A stretch of 64,000 nucleotides of DNA, from the NCBI GenBank assembly GCA_910579995.1, contig CAJTWH010000009.1, positions 44,693-108,692 on the forward strand, written 5' to 3'. Shown here piece after piece: positions 52,473 to 61,433 of the stretch. Within the stretch, counting starts at the first letter, position 1, and the number at the start of each line of letters is the position of its first letter. The notes below the pieces were generated by a model that searched no databases, had not been told where the DNA came from, and saw only the letters and a list, made by a program, of their open reading frames with translations. The position numbers and the translations under genes were made by a program. The DNA comes from an uncultured Muribaculaceae bacterium (GTDB taxonomy: Bacteria; Bacteroidota; Bacteroidia; Bacteroidales; Muribaculaceae).

Positions 52473-52867
52473 GCCTGTTCGAATTTTTCAGCTATCGCTT
52501 TTGCAATTTCCTCCATTCGCTCTGGTGCTAAGCTGAGCTTGTGGTGGAAATCGACATCGGCCTCGCTGTTGATGGGGATAAGATGGATATGGGCGTGGGG
52601 CACCTCAAGACCGAGCACGGCTTCTGCAATGCGCTTGCAAGGCATTGCTTGGCGCAACGCTTTTGCCACACGCTTGGCAAAGAGCTCAAGGGCGGTGTAT
52701 TCTTCGTCGTCGAGGTCGAAGAGATAGTCAACCTCATGCTTGGGCACTACCAATACATGACCCTCGGCAAGAGGATTGATGTCAAGAAAAGCATAGTGCT
52801 TGTCATCCTCAGCCACGCGGTAAGAGGGTATCTCGCCGGCAATGATACGCGAAAAGATAGAAGCCAT
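52469..52867 (-). CDS. HIT-family nucleotide hydrolase/transferase
   Basis: The 132-residue product has the HIT motif HAHIHLIPI near residue 100 and an N-terminal FSRIIAGEIPSY segment, as in the Hint/PKCI branch. These proteins hydrolyse AMP-linked substrates such as adenosine phosphoramidates. It lies one base after greA and overlaps the following gene, forming the unit greA-HIT-TlpA-like. Confidence 0.95.
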   Translation of the reverse strand: MASIFSRIIAGEIPSYRVAEDDKHYAFLDINPLAEGHVLVVPKHEVDYLFDLDDEEYTALELFAKRVAKALRQAMPCKRIAEAVLGLEVPHAHIHLIPINSEADVDFHHKLSLAPERMEEIAKAIAEKFEQA

Positions 52868-52868
52868 A

Positions 52869-53339
52869 TCAGAGACCGATTTCGAGAATTTCGAAACGCA
52901 TAACGCCTGCGGGCACTGTGATGTCTACCACATCGCCGAGCTTGTGGCCGAGGAGGCCGCGGGCGATAGGAGTGCTGATGGCGATTTTCTTGGCGCGGGT
53001 GTCGGCTTCGCTGTCGGCAACGATGGTATACTCCATTTCGCTTCCGGTGTCGACGTTGCGCATGCGCACGCGGCTCAGAAGCTGAATCTCGTCGGTGGTG
53101 AGTTTGCTTTCGTCGATAATGCGTGCATTGGCCACGAGCTCTTTGAGCTGGGCTATTTTCATTTCAAGAAGGCCTTGAGCTTCTTTTGCCGCGTCATACT
53201 CGGCATTCTCGCTGAGGTCACCTTTGTCGCGGGCCTCGGCGATAGCGCGGCTGATTTCGGGGCGCTTGATAGTTTCAAGGTAGTTGAGCTCTTCCATCTT
53301 GCGGTCGTAGCCCTCTTTGGTCATATAAGTTATTGCCAT
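52869..53339 (-). CDS. greA: Transcription elongation factor GreA
   Basis: The start is ATG 53339 (MAITYMTKEGYDRK), which gives the family length of 156 residues; an in-frame ATG seven codons upstream is less likely. The N-terminal coiled coil carries the acidic tip (GDLSENAEYDAAKEA) that enters the RNA polymerase secondary channel. The C-terminal FKBP-like domain includes SPIARGLLGHKLGD-type TPIARGLLGHK. It rescues backtracked polymerase by stimulating RNA cleavage. A minus-strand TAACTTTG box at 53446-53439 is the probable -7 element. Confidence 0.97.
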   Translation of the reverse strand: MAITYMTKEGYDRKMEELNYLETIKRPEISRAIAEARDKGDLSENAEYDAAKEAQGLLEMKIAQLKELVANARIIDESKLTTDEIQLLSRVRMRNVDTGSEMEYTIVADSEADTRAKKIAISTPIARGLLGHKLGDVVDITVPAGVMRFEILEIGL

Positions 53340-53492
53340 AGTTTTCTGTTGTTTATACATTAAAAAAGAAAGAAGCCTCCTCGATGCCTTTGCGGCGTAA
53401 GAGTCCTCCTTATAAATTGTATCATTAGTTTACGCTTGCAAAGTTAGCCACTTTTTTGTTGCTGACATTCGTTGTTTTGTTAATAAATACTA

Positions 53493-53537
53493 AAATCAAC
53501 CGTAACGGCATTATTATCTGCCGGTACGGTTGATTTT
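53493..53537. terminator. Terminator of the secreted-protein cluster
   Basis: The 18-bp arms aaatcaaccgtaacggca and tgccggtacggttgattt pair with one mismatch; T-rich flanks lie on both sides. It ends the leftward cluster that starts at 61 kb and insulates greA. Confidence 0.85.
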
Positions 53538-53626
53538 TGAACAGTTCAATTTGATATCTGTAAGTGGCTTGGCGGATGTGGCTTGCAAATTACTTTGTAG
53601 TCAACCGCCGAAAAAACACTAACAAA

Positions 53627-55531
53627 TTATTTTACAAATACTTTGCTGACAGAGCTACCCTGACGGCGGATATATACGCCCGCTTCAGGATTTGCAACGC
53701 GCATACCTTGGAGGTTGAAGTATTCAATCGGTGCGGCGTCGGCTGATTCCACTTCCTCGATGCCGCTCACTTCTTCATAATTTGCGGCGGGGACAAAGGC
53801 AACATTTTCCACTGCACCGGTTTTGGCTTCGATGAGATATGCCACGTAGTTGCAGTTATCAAGCTTCATTGAGCGCGATACAGTAGCGGTATAGTCAAAA
53901 GTATAGGGCTTGTCGGCCTCAACACTTGCCGGCACGCTGTTGCGCGGATTGTAGAGCAGACGTGCCACGTCGTTGAATACAAGGTTTACTATTGCAGGCT
54001 CATTCTCCCAGCCACCGTAGTCCTCTGTAGAGCCTGCAAATTTATTCTGTTGCTCATACGGGCCGAGCTGATTTTCGGTGACACCGAAAGAGATATAATA
54101 GCGGTCGGCTGCGTCGGGCATGTCAAAAATATATTCAGTTGTGGCATGGAAAGTGAGCTGGCGTGCATTGTCAGGGTTACTTGTTACTTCGAGCTCTATT
54201 TTGCCTACTGCAGGCATTTCGCCTATTTCGTCGCAAGTCTTCAGAAGGTCGCTGAGAGGATAGGGATATGTTTCTACCTGACGGTTGACAAGAGCTGTCG
54301 GCACGCCGCCCGAGGTCATCCCGGCCACGCTGACGTAGGTGGTGGATTCGAGAGCGTCCTGAGTGTGCACGCCTACCGGAATAATGCCGAGCTCCTTGTA
54401 TTGCTCATGGACTTCTTCCATCGTTCCGTAGCCGAGGGGGCAGTTGGGGCACCACAGACCGGTCATTTCTTCAACCACAACATTTTTCTTGAAGCCTTTT
54501 CCCTGAGGAATGATCAGCACATTGCCTTGGTCGCTTGCCTTTTTCGAAGTGTTGGCCACGCCGTTTACTTTAGTTATGGCAAACTTGAAGTCAACGCCGT
54601 CGGCGCCGTTTGCTTTTGACGAAAGGTCGTCAATGCTCAGAACGGCGTATGATCCGTAGGTCAGCGGACGCGAGAATGAGTAGGGCTCGGTGACGGTAGC
54701 GGCAGAGCCGAGGCTATACTCGATCTCTACAGTTGTCACATCATTTGCACCCTCGTTGGTGATAAGAACCTGATAGGGGAATTGCGCGTCTTCCAATGCT
54801 ATGGTAGGCAATGCCGAGTCAAGTATGCTTATCTGATTCATGGGCATTGATTCGCCGCTGATGGTTGCACCAAGGCAGGTAAATCCGTAGTAGGCTGTTA
54901 TATTTTCCCATACCCAATTGCCATTTTCTATAACACCGACCCAACCGCCGGCAACGCCATCGTGCGCCATATAGTCTACTGTGACAGGCATGTCGGCAGG
55001 TGTGGTCAATATCTCGCTCACACAGACATAGAAACTCTTGTCACCGGTGATTTGGTAAGGTGTGGAGAGGTCTACTTTAACCTGTGTGAAAGGGTCGTTG
55101 GTAGTGATGGTATATGACTGGGTGTAGACAGGATCTTTGGTGAGGTCTTCGGTAATAAACACCTTTGCCTGTTTGATATGGTTGCGCTTGGTGTTGTTGT
55201 TAAGACCCGTATAGAAATTGATCGAGGTGATATAGTTGCCGGCAAAGCGTGCTGCTTCGTCGGCTGTCATCTGAAATGCCATACCGATTTCATCTCCGGC
55301 AACGGCATCGTTGAGGCCGATTCCGTACTGAGGTGTTGAGGCAAGAGTGTAGTCAACCGATACTTCCGACCCTCGCGACACGGCGTTTGAGGGAGCTGGT
55401 GTGAAAGTCTCGCATTTCTCAGCCCTGAATCGACTGTCGGGAGCGCCTTTGATTGGCTGAGGCCCGAGTTGGGCGCTCCAACCGGCGGCGCTGACACCGA
55501 GGGCTGCAAGTGATAATAAAAATTTCTTCAT
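53627..55531 (-). CDS. Secreted Omp28-type protein with T9SS-like C-terminal tag
   Basis: The 634-residue product has a signal peptide (MKKFLLSLAALGVSAAGWSA). Residues ~60-220 are a beta-rich domain. A central thioredoxin-like Omp28 domain begins at ~345 with VVEEMTGLWCPNCP, a CPNC pair. The tail is ...GIEEVE...IEYFNLQGMRV then GVYIRRQGSSVSKVFVK, the shape of a type A sorting domain. It is probably exported to the surface and may act in thiol chemistry or binding. It is the last gene of the 61-53 kb cluster. Confidence 0.88.
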   Translation of the reverse strand: MKKFLLSLAALGVSAAGWSAQLGPQPIKGAPDSRFRAEKCETFTPAPSNAVSRGSEVSVDYTLASTPQYGIGLNDAVAGDEIGMAFQMTADEAARFAGNYITSINFYTGLNNNTKRNHIKQAKVFITEDLTKDPVYTQSYTITTNDPFTQVKVDLSTPYQITGDKSFYVCVSEILTTPADMPVTVDYMAHDGVAGGWVGVIENGNWVWENITAYYGFTCLGATISGESMPMNQISILDSALPTIALEDAQFPYQVLITNEGANDVTTVEIEYSLGSAATVTEPYSFSRPLTYGSYAVLSIDDLSSKANGADGVDFKFAITKVNGVANTSKKASDQGNVLIIPQGKGFKKNVVVEEMTGLWCPNCPLGYGTMEEVHEQYKELGIIPVGVHTQDALESTTYVSVAGMTSGGVPTALVNRQVETYPYPLSDLLKTCDEIGEMPAVGKIELEVTSNPDNARQLTFHATTEYIFDMPDAADRYYISFGVTENQLGPYEQQNKFAGSTEDYGGWENEPAIVNLVFNDVARLLYNPRNSVPASVEADKPYTFDYTATVSRSMKLDNCNYVAYLIEAKTGAVENVAFVPAANYEEVSGIEEVESADAAPIEYFNLQGMRVANPEAGVYIRRQGSSVSKVFVK

Positions 55532-55558
55532 AGTGTAAGTATTGCAGGATAATGATGT

Positions 55559-56242
55559 TTAGCGTATATAGATTTTGCCGCTCTTGTTCCCCAGACGGTA
55601 GATATAGATACCTTCGGCAAGACCTTCGGTTGATAATGAACCTTCACCGCTGACGGTAGTGTTGATCACACTGCGACCGTCTGTATCGGCTATGACGAGC
55701 TCGCTGCTGCCGCTGATGTTGTAAACCAACTGATGACCGTCGAAAGTGAGCTCTGCGCTGTCGCGGATGATGGTAAGTCCTGTTGTCGGGCCCATAACAA
55801 GGGTAAATGATGTGCGCGACTCTTCTGTCTCACCATCGTATGCGTCAAATTTTGTTGTTACGGTAGGAATAGCTTCTCCGGCGTCGAATTCACCGCTATA
55901 GTGAAACTCAAGGTCAAGTTTCTGATTGGTGTTTATAGTGACATTTTTCTTTGTCACGCTCTCACCCATCTGGCAACTGCCACCGGCGCATATCTGTATC
56001 TGCTCTCCTGATGTGCAGTCGGCGGTGATTTCGATTGTGTTGCTGAAGAGATTGGTGCTCAGGTAAAGATCCGGAGCCATCTTCACCTCGAAGTAATCGC
56101 CGTGGTCGGTAACCTGAGGATTGTTGAATGTCACGGTCGTGCCGGGAGTGATGGCTTGGTCGCCGAGATAAAATGTGAGTTCTCGGGCTTGAGCGCTCAT
56201 GCACATCAATGCGCCTGCAAGGAGTAAGTAGAATTTTTTCAT
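55559..56242 (-). CDS. Small secreted protein with T9SS-like tail
   Basis: The start is ATG 56242 (MKKFYLLLAGALMCMSAQA), giving 227 residues with a signal peptide; the frame runs ten codons further upstream, overlapping the Omp28 lipoprotein gene. The mature part is beta-rich with a two-Cys pair region (CTSGEQIQICAGGSCQMGE). It ends in a sorting-like tail (SELVIADTDGRSVINT ... GIYIYRLGNKSGKIYIR). No enzyme motif. It is co-transcribed between two Omp28-type genes. Confidence 0.85.
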   Translation of the reverse strand: MKKFYLLLAGALMCMSAQARELTFYLGDQAITPGTTVTFNNPQVTDHGDYFEVKMAPDLYLSTNLFSNTIEITADCTSGEQIQICAGGSCQMGESVTKKNVTINTNQKLDLEFHYSGEFDAGEAIPTVTTKFDAYDGETEESRTSFTLVMGPTTGLTIIRDSAELTFDGHQLVYNISGSSELVIADTDGRSVINTTVSGEGSLSTEGLAEGIYIYRLGNKSGKIYIR

Positions 56243-56252
56243 ATTTCTTATG

Positions 56253-57062
56253 TTAATTTTCTTCATTTTCAATAGTTACTTTGCTGCGGGAGGCCTGCAG
56301 TACGCCGCTGTTGTCATAGACGAAAGCTACAATGTCAAGATTTTCCGGCACCCATGTCTCGGTCGGGGTCGCGCGCAGGGTTATGCTGTGGCTCAGAGTG
56401 GAGTGGATGTTGGCCTGAAGAGTCACATCCTCGCCGCCGACGCCGTTTACCGACGCTCGGTAGACATTGTTGTGCACATAATCCTCAATTCTTCCGAGGT
56501 CTTTGTCTTCCTGTCGGGCTACAATACCGCTCTCAATCACCCATAGCTGCAACTTGCCTTCGATGTAGCTGTCGGGCTCGAGAGTGGTTGTGATAGCGAT
56601 TTCGTCGCTTCCGGCAGGAACTTCTGCTGCTATCTTGATTTCAAGAGCCGATGGCTTGGCGATTTCGGTGCGAACAGCCTCTGCCCATTTGTCATGGTTC
56701 AAGGCGCCTCCGCTGCGGTTTACGACTCCTTTAGGCCATTCGTCGATACCCCACGCGTCGTTATAGGTATTTCCTTCGGGCTGCATAAGGCCGGTATAGC
56801 GTGTGTTGGTAGCCGCTATGCCGAAACCTCCGGCGTGTATGCTCACCGGTATGACGGCGTCGCCATACTGGGCTACTATATTTTCAAGTGTCTCATGGGC
56901 TTTGGGGCAGTTCACGCAGTTTTGCCCTGTAAAATCTTCTACAAGCACACAACGCTGGGGCGCTACACTGTCGGCTACGATATAGCGCTCATCGCTGTCG
57001 ATGTCGGAGCAGGCTGTTATGGCTGTGGCTGAAAGGAGGAGAATAAGATTTTTTATTGTCAT
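56253..57062 (-). CDS. Omp28-related lipoprotein
   Basis: The 269-residue product has a lipoprotein signal (lipobox ITAC, Cys18) and an Omp28-type thioredoxin-like domain starting RCVLVEDFTGQNCVNCPKAHE, with CVNC as the CXXC pair. Residues ~150-265 are a beta domain. Proteins of this family are outer-membrane or surface lipoproteins of Bacteroidota; thiol exchange is likely but unproven. It lies 17 bases after the DUF6029 gene. Confidence 0.9.
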   Translation of the reverse strand: MTIKNLILLLSATAITACSDIDSDERYIVADSVAPQRCVLVEDFTGQNCVNCPKAHETLENIVAQYGDAVIPVSIHAGGFGIAATNTRYTGLMQPEGNTYNDAWGIDEWPKGVVNRSGGALNHDKWAEAVRTEIAKPSALEIKIAAEVPAGSDEIAITTTLEPDSYIEGKLQLWVIESGIVARQEDKDLGRIEDYVHNNVYRASVNGVGGEDVTLQANIHSTLSHSITLRATPTETWVPENLDIVAFVYDNSGVLQASRSKVTIENEEN

Positions 57063-57079
57063 ATTATTTTATCTCTGAG

Positions 57080-58741
57080 TTAGAATGTATAGACGTAGGA
57101 TATCTGGAAGCCACGCGTGGCGGGTACGTAGCGGCAGACTCCACCCGAGCAGTTGAAGCCGGCGCGCGTGCGGCCGTATGATACCATAAGTCGGTTGGAG
57201 CCGTATGTGCCTGCCGCGCCTACGCTGTAGTAATGCGTCCCTGTAGAGCCGCAGTTCCACATGTCGCTCACTGTCACCATCAGATAAGGGGCCACAGAGA
57301 GCTCAAGCAGACCGTATACCCAGTCTTTGTCGTCCTGCCGGGTATGCAGATATTGCAACTCGTTGCGGAGGGTGAAGCGGCTGTCGATACTCCATTTGGT
57401 GTCGAGCACAAAGATGTTTGAGTTTATGCGTCCGCCTTTGCCCTCGATCACACTTTTGTTATACATCTGATTCATATACATGAAAGTCTGCGTCACAGCG
57501 CGGCTCCATTTTTTCTCGATCTGCAGGTTGACATCATGGTAGTATGCCTCGCCCATGCCGAAAAATGAAGTGCTTGTGCCGTCGCTGCCGGCTATTACAC
57601 CGGGTATTATTTCCGGGCCTTGTTTGTGGTCGAGTCCGCGTATATAGCTTGCGTTTACTTTCACAGAAGTTCCATAGCGGCCACCGAGAGGGGTGTGGCG
57701 CTTGAATTTGTAGGCAAAAGAGCCTTGGAAAGCCCATTCGCCGGGAGCAGCCTGTGTGGCGTAGGGGTAGAGTGCCGGCAGGGCGTAGGTGTGGAGATAG
57801 GCGAAAGCAGGCATATTGTTGAGAAATGCCGAAGTTCCCGACATCATGCGTTGGCTGCGGAATGCCATATTCTCGCTTCGCTTGGCTTGTATCATCGCCG
57901 AAAGACCTGATTTCGAGTATGTGGCGCTCAGCATGACTGCCGTACCTTTGCCGTAGGTGTAGTCGTTGTCAAACGACGGGTCTTGCCCTTTCCATGCAAA
58001 TTCGCCAAGAAGGTTCCAGTTGCCTTTGCTGAAATGAGAGCGGAGGTCAAAGGCGCTGACACTTTCGGGCAGGTTGAGCCTGTAGTCTGTGCCGGAGATG
58101 AATATGTCTTGGTCGCTCTCATGTTTGAGCACGTATGACGCTCCGAAATTCCAGTTCACGCCATGCTTCTGAAGACGCGGGAAAAAGTGGTGGAGGTCGA
58201 TCTCTGCGTCGCCGCCATATACCTGCGATGATTTTTTCCAGTCCCAATAGCGTCGCTGCAGGCCACCGAGCACTGTGAAGCGCACACCGTCGAGAGCCGT
58301 AATCTTTAGGCGGCCGCCGCGTATCGAGTTGTCGATACCCAGAGAGCGTTCTTCGTAGGTGCGCAAGATAAAGCCGCTGCCGAATTGCTCATAGAAATCA
58401 CCGCCGGTAAGCTCGAAGCCTTTGTAGCGCCCTTTGACGTATATGTTGGGCACACCCCAGCCTTTGAAGTCATTCTCATAGCCGGGAAGCGGCCATTTCA
58501 TGAATTCCACACGCACTCCGGCGTCGACATACCGGCTTATCATGTTGAGGTCGGCGTAGGTGTTGAAGAGTATCTTGTCGTTGTAGCTGCCGGTCTCTAT
58601 GGCGTCGTCTTCTTCAGGAAATAGAATGTCGGCCTGAACACTTCCATGGAAGGCTACACCGTTGTCGCCTCCTACAGTAAAGGCGCCGGCATAAAATGCT
58701 AACCCCGACATTACTCCTGCTATGATTGGCTTAAGCTGCAT
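57080..58741 (-). CDS. DUF6029 outer-membrane protein
   Basis: The 553-residue product has a signal peptide (MQLKPIIAGVMSGLAFYAGA) and alternating strands with aromatic girdle residues over its whole length. It ends in RGFQISYVYTF, a typical outer-membrane beta-barrel C-terminus with terminal Phe. The pattern GRYKGFELTGGDFYEQFGSGFILRTY is characteristic of DUF6029. The function is unknown. Its place between TlpA and Omp28 genes suggests a pore or receptor working with redox proteins. It follows the TlpA gene by 11 bases. Confidence 0.9.
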   Translation of the reverse strand: MQLKPIIAGVMSGLAFYAGAFTVGGDNGVAFHGSVQADILFPEEDDAIETGSYNDKILFNTYADLNMISRYVDAGVRVEFMKWPLPGYENDFKGWGVPNIYVKGRYKGFELTGGDFYEQFGSGFILRTYEERSLGIDNSIRGGRLKITALDGVRFTVLGGLQRRYWDWKKSSQVYGGDAEIDLHHFFPRLQKHGVNWNFGASYVLKHESDQDIFISGTDYRLNLPESVSAFDLRSHFSKGNWNLLGEFAWKGQDPSFDNDYTYGKGTAVMLSATYSKSGLSAMIQAKRSENMAFRSQRMMSGTSAFLNNMPAFAYLHTYALPALYPYATQAAPGEWAFQGSFAYKFKRHTPLGGRYGTSVKVNASYIRGLDHKQGPEIIPGVIAGSDGTSTSFFGMGEAYYHDVNLQIEKKWSRAVTQTFMYMNQMYNKSVIEGKGGRINSNIFVLDTKWSIDSRFTLRNELQYLHTRQDDKDWVYGLLELSVAPYLMVTVSDMWNCGSTGTHYYSVGAAGTYGSNRLMVSYGRTRAGFNCSGGVCRYVPATRGFQISYVYTF

Positions 58742-58752
58742 GGTTGAGTTTG

Positions 58753-59259
58753 TTATTTCTTGTTTGCTTTAGCTTCGCGAACCGCCTTGATTATTTCTTT
58801 TTCCGATCCGAAAGTGTATCCGGAGTGAGAGTAGACAATTTTTCCATTGCCGTCGCACACAAGCACATGAGGTACTGCCTGTATTCCCATGGCGCGCATG
58901 AAGTCGCTGTTGGCGTCGAGAAGCACCTCGTAGGGCCAGCCTTCGCTGTCGACGAGCGGTTTCACCTTCTGGGTGTTCTGGGCGTCGTCAATCGATACGA
59001 TATACATCTTCATGCCGGTTTCATCCTGCCAGTCGTCATAAACCTCGGCTATGGCCTTGAGCTCGCGCATGCAAGGCTTGCACCATGTGGCGAAAAAGCT
59101 GATGACAAACGGTTTGCCTCCATTCGACAATTTCGATACTTCTACGCTGTTGCCTTTAAGGTCTTTTACGCTTACCGATGGAAGCTGTGCACTCACGCTT
59201 GCCGGTAACGCGGCGGCAAGAATAAACAGGAGAATACTTAAAAATACCTTTTGCTTCAT
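58753..59259 (-). CDS. TlpA-family thiol-disulfide oxidoreductase
   Basis: The start is ATG 59259 (MKQKVFLSILLFILAAALPASVSA). An in-frame ATG at 59280 would abut a strong hairpin. The 168-residue product has a signal peptide and a minimal thioredoxin fold with active site FFATWCKPC and cis-Pro AVPHVLVC. It is a periplasmic reductase, here next to exported CXXC proteins (CPNC and CVNC) that could be its clients. Confidence 0.92.
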   Translation of the reverse strand: MKQKVFLSILLFILAAALPASVSAQLPSVSVKDLKGNSVEVSKLSNGGKPFVISFFATWCKPCMRELKAIAEVYDDWQDETGMKMYIVSIDDAQNTQKVKPLVDSEGWPYEVLLDANSDFMRAMGIQAVPHVLVCDGNGKIVYSHSGYTFGSEKEIIKAVREAKANKK

Positions 59260-59280
59260 TAGTGTCTTTTTTACATTCAT

Positions 59281-59313
59281 TGGCAGATACCCTTGAAACA
59301 AGGATATCTGCCA
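59281..59313. other. Hairpin between the first two genes of the secreted cluster
   Basis: The 15-base arms tggcagatacccttg and caaggatatctgcca pair with one mismatch over a 3-base loop. No T run follows on the minus strand, so it may set the ratio of the two genes through mRNA processing or protection. Confidence 0.6.
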
Positions 59314-59328
59314 TGAAATATTAGAGGT

Positions 59329-61056
59329 TTATTTGATCACTTTGCATGTATTTGAGGTGCCATCGAGACCTGTAGCTTTCACTACATAGACTCCGGCGCC
59401 GAGTTCATTACTGTGTTTCCCGGTGGTACCGTTGAATACGCGGCGGCCGGCAAGATCGAATACTTCTACTGTAGCCACCCCATCGCCTACGCACAGATTG
59501 CCTGAGGCGTCGAACGATACGCGGAGTTTTGTGTCGGCTACGGTGGATGTGAGGCCGCTTTCTTCAGCGAGGTCTATCATGTAGGCCATTGAGTCATATT
59601 CGTAGGGATCCCACTGCACGACGTGCCAGAATGTGAGTTTGCTCAGGTCTGAGTTGGCCAGAGTCATACCGGTAAACAGGTATTCGTCAAAGACAGGGTT
59701 GAAATCATCGTCATAGCTTTCTACTTCGTGCATGAGGGTGCTTTCCATCCAGTCTTTCAGGTCGTCTGATTTTGCCGCCAGCCATTCATGAAGCGGGGTG
59801 CAGGTGTTGTTTTCTGCATTTGCGGGGTCGAGCTCAATGATGTAAGCGGTCGAGGGCAGGCTGTAGAGACCGTTATATGCGAATACGGTGGTGGAGTTGG
59901 GCATTTGTGTCGGTGAGATTGACATGCCGAAGTCGAGTACACTTACCTCGCCTGTGGCGATATCAATTGCCCAAGGTGCGTCTTGGGTGACAGGAGGCCA
60001 TGCCCATGAGGTGGGGTCTTCAATAGAGTTGGTAGCCAGGTAGGTCTTGCCGTCGGGCGAGATGATCACGGCATTGAATACAAACGCGGGAGCTCCGGCC
60101 TGATATTCATAATATGCATCGTAATATGCGTCGCTTTTTTCGCTCCATGCGGCAAACTCAACTTCGTATTTGGCCTTGTCGGCTGCAAATTTTGTCTGCT
60201 GCTCTTCGGTCATGTATTCTGTCTCCTCCGGATATTCATCGGGGTTGTAGCCGTTTTGCTGCCATGCCTTGTAGTCTGCTTCCCATTTCTCCTTGGCCTC
60301 GTCGGTCATGTAGTCGGTGGCTTGGGGTGCGGCGGGAAATTCGCCGGGATATGCGGGAAGAGCTGTCGCCGGTTTTACTTTGTCTTCACAGAGTATCTTG
60401 TAGCTCCATTCGCCGTTGTCGGCCTGCTGGTATACGATAGGATAGTACATCTGGCCGGGGCAGTCGGTGATCAGACCGCCGATGGTCTTGCCGTCGTCGC
60501 TGATGGAGATGGCGGTGATATACTGAGGGGCACGGCCGGTGTAGTCGAGGTCGGGGTGGGGGAGTGGATGACATTCGCCGTAGCTTCCGTCGGCCTGACG
60601 GTCCCAGTAGGCCGGTACGAGCATGGTGTTGTCTTCATCCGGATTCATGGCTGCGTTGCCGATCGAACCGCAGATTCGGCTGCCGTCGGGCGTGATTCCG
60701 TTTGCCATGTTGGAGTGATTGGGATTGGGCACATTGAGGTCGATCCATTTGCCTTCGCTCCAATAGGCGGCGTTGGTGTTGTTGGTGGTTGAGGCAAGTA
60801 CTATGCCGTTGTTGCTCACTGCATTGCCAAGACCGGTTGAATAGCTGTAAGTGTCTTCACCATAGACGTATGACTTGTCGTTGGTAAAGTCATGGATAAC
60901 GATGATACCGTAGCCTTGGTCGGAAATAGCGTATTGGCCGCTTGGTGAGATTGACTGGAATGCGCCGTTGGCGTATTCTGTGGGCGTCTTAATGGCGCCG
61001 GCTTGATAGCAGCCCATGCTGAGGATGAGTGCTGTAACGAGTAGAGGTTTCTTCAT
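59329..61056 (-). CDS. Large secreted protein with T9SS-like tail
   Basis: The start is ATG 61056 (MKKPLLVTALILSMGCYQAGA), giving 575 residues. The mature part has repeated blades of the form ISPSGQYAISDQGYGIIVIHD, GITPDGSRICGSIG, ISDDGKTIGGLITD and ISPDGKTYLATNS. It reads like a beta-propeller, interrupted by an acidic helical insert (~residues 250-320, rich in Glu, Lys, Tyr). The end (VEVFDLAGRRVFNG ... GVYVVKATGLDGTSNTCKVIK) is a sorting-domain tail. It is the first gene of the 61-53 kb cluster. No catalytic motif. Confidence 0.86.
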   Translation of the reverse strand: MKKPLLVTALILSMGCYQAGAIKTPTEYANGAFQSISPSGQYAISDQGYGIIVIHDFTNDKSYVYGEDTYSYSTGLGNAVSNNGIVLASTTNNTNAAYWSEGKWIDLNVPNPNHSNMANGITPDGSRICGSIGNAAMNPDEDNTMLVPAYWDRQADGSYGECHPLPHPDLDYTGRAPQYITAISISDDGKTIGGLITDCPGQMYYPIVYQQADNGEWSYKILCEDKVKPATALPAYPGEFPAAPQATDYMTDEAKEKWEADYKAWQQNGYNPDEYPEETEYMTEEQQTKFAADKAKYEVEFAAWSEKSDAYYDAYYEYQAGAPAFVFNAVIISPDGKTYLATNSIEDPTSWAWPPVTQDAPWAIDIATGEVSVLDFGMSISPTQMPNSTTVFAYNGLYSLPSTAYIIELDPANAENNTCTPLHEWLAAKSDDLKDWMESTLMHEVESYDDDFNPVFDEYLFTGMTLANSDLSKLTFWHVVQWDPYEYDSMAYMIDLAEESGLTSTVADTKLRVSFDASGNLCVGDGVATVEVFDLAGRRVFNGTTGKHSNELGAGVYVVKATGLDGTSNTCKVIK

Positions 61057-61220
61057 ACTGTGTGGATTAGACATATAGTTAATAATTATTTTATCTCAAG
61101 CGTTCCGGTTAATATGCATTTTGATAGGTGTGGTTGTATTTTCGTGTGCAAAGTAAATATATTTTTGCGCTATTTCCAAATTTTTGTGCAAAATAATCGG
61201 CAAATCATAGAAAGAAACAT

Positions 61221-61262
61221 AAAAAGAACTCCGCGGAATATCGTTTAAGATATTCCGCGGAG
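61221..61262 (-). terminator. Terminator of tRNA-Leu
   Basis: A perfect 14-bp stem ctccgcggaatatc / gatattccgcggag with a 6-base loop is followed on the minus strand by TTCTTTTT. It lies about ten bases after the tRNA 3' end. Confidence 0.92.
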
Positions 61263-61271
61263 CTGTTAAAG

Positions 61272-61355
61272 TGCCTCGAGCGGGACTCGAACCCGCACAG
61301 CCGTAATGGCCAAGGGATTTTAAGTCCCTCGTGTCTACCATTCCACCATCGGGGC
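61272..61355 (-). tRNA. tRNA-Leu (anticodon TAA)
   Basis: The minus strand folds as an 84-nt class II tRNA without encoded CCA. The anticodon loop CTTAAAA sits on stem GGGA/TCCC, there is a long variable arm (TGGCCATTACGGCTGT) and the T arm is GCGGG-TTCGAGT-CCCGC. The anticodon TAA reads leucine UUA/UUG. The acceptor stem GCCCCGA / TCGAGGC has one C-A mismatch at pair 4-69. Confidence 0.95.
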
Positions 61356-61367
61356 GCTTTGGTGCTG

Positions 61368-61398
61368 CAAAGTTAGCAATTTTTGTTGATATCACAAA
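61368..61398 (-). promoter_or_regulatory. tRNA-Leu promoter
   Basis: On the minus strand TTTG (61398-61395), 19 bases, then TAACTTTG (61375-61368), just before the tRNA 5' end at 61355. It overlaps the divergent PBP promoter. Confidence 0.8.
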
Positions 61399-61413
61399 AA
61401 ATGATTAATTTTG
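61382..61413 (+). promoter_or_regulatory. Promoter of the PBP1A gene
   Basis: TTTG (61382-61385), 20 bases, then TAATTTTG (61406-61413). The leader before ATG 61434 is about 14 bases. Confidence 0.85.
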
Positions 61414-61433
61414 TGTGCAAAAAATTTTTTATA

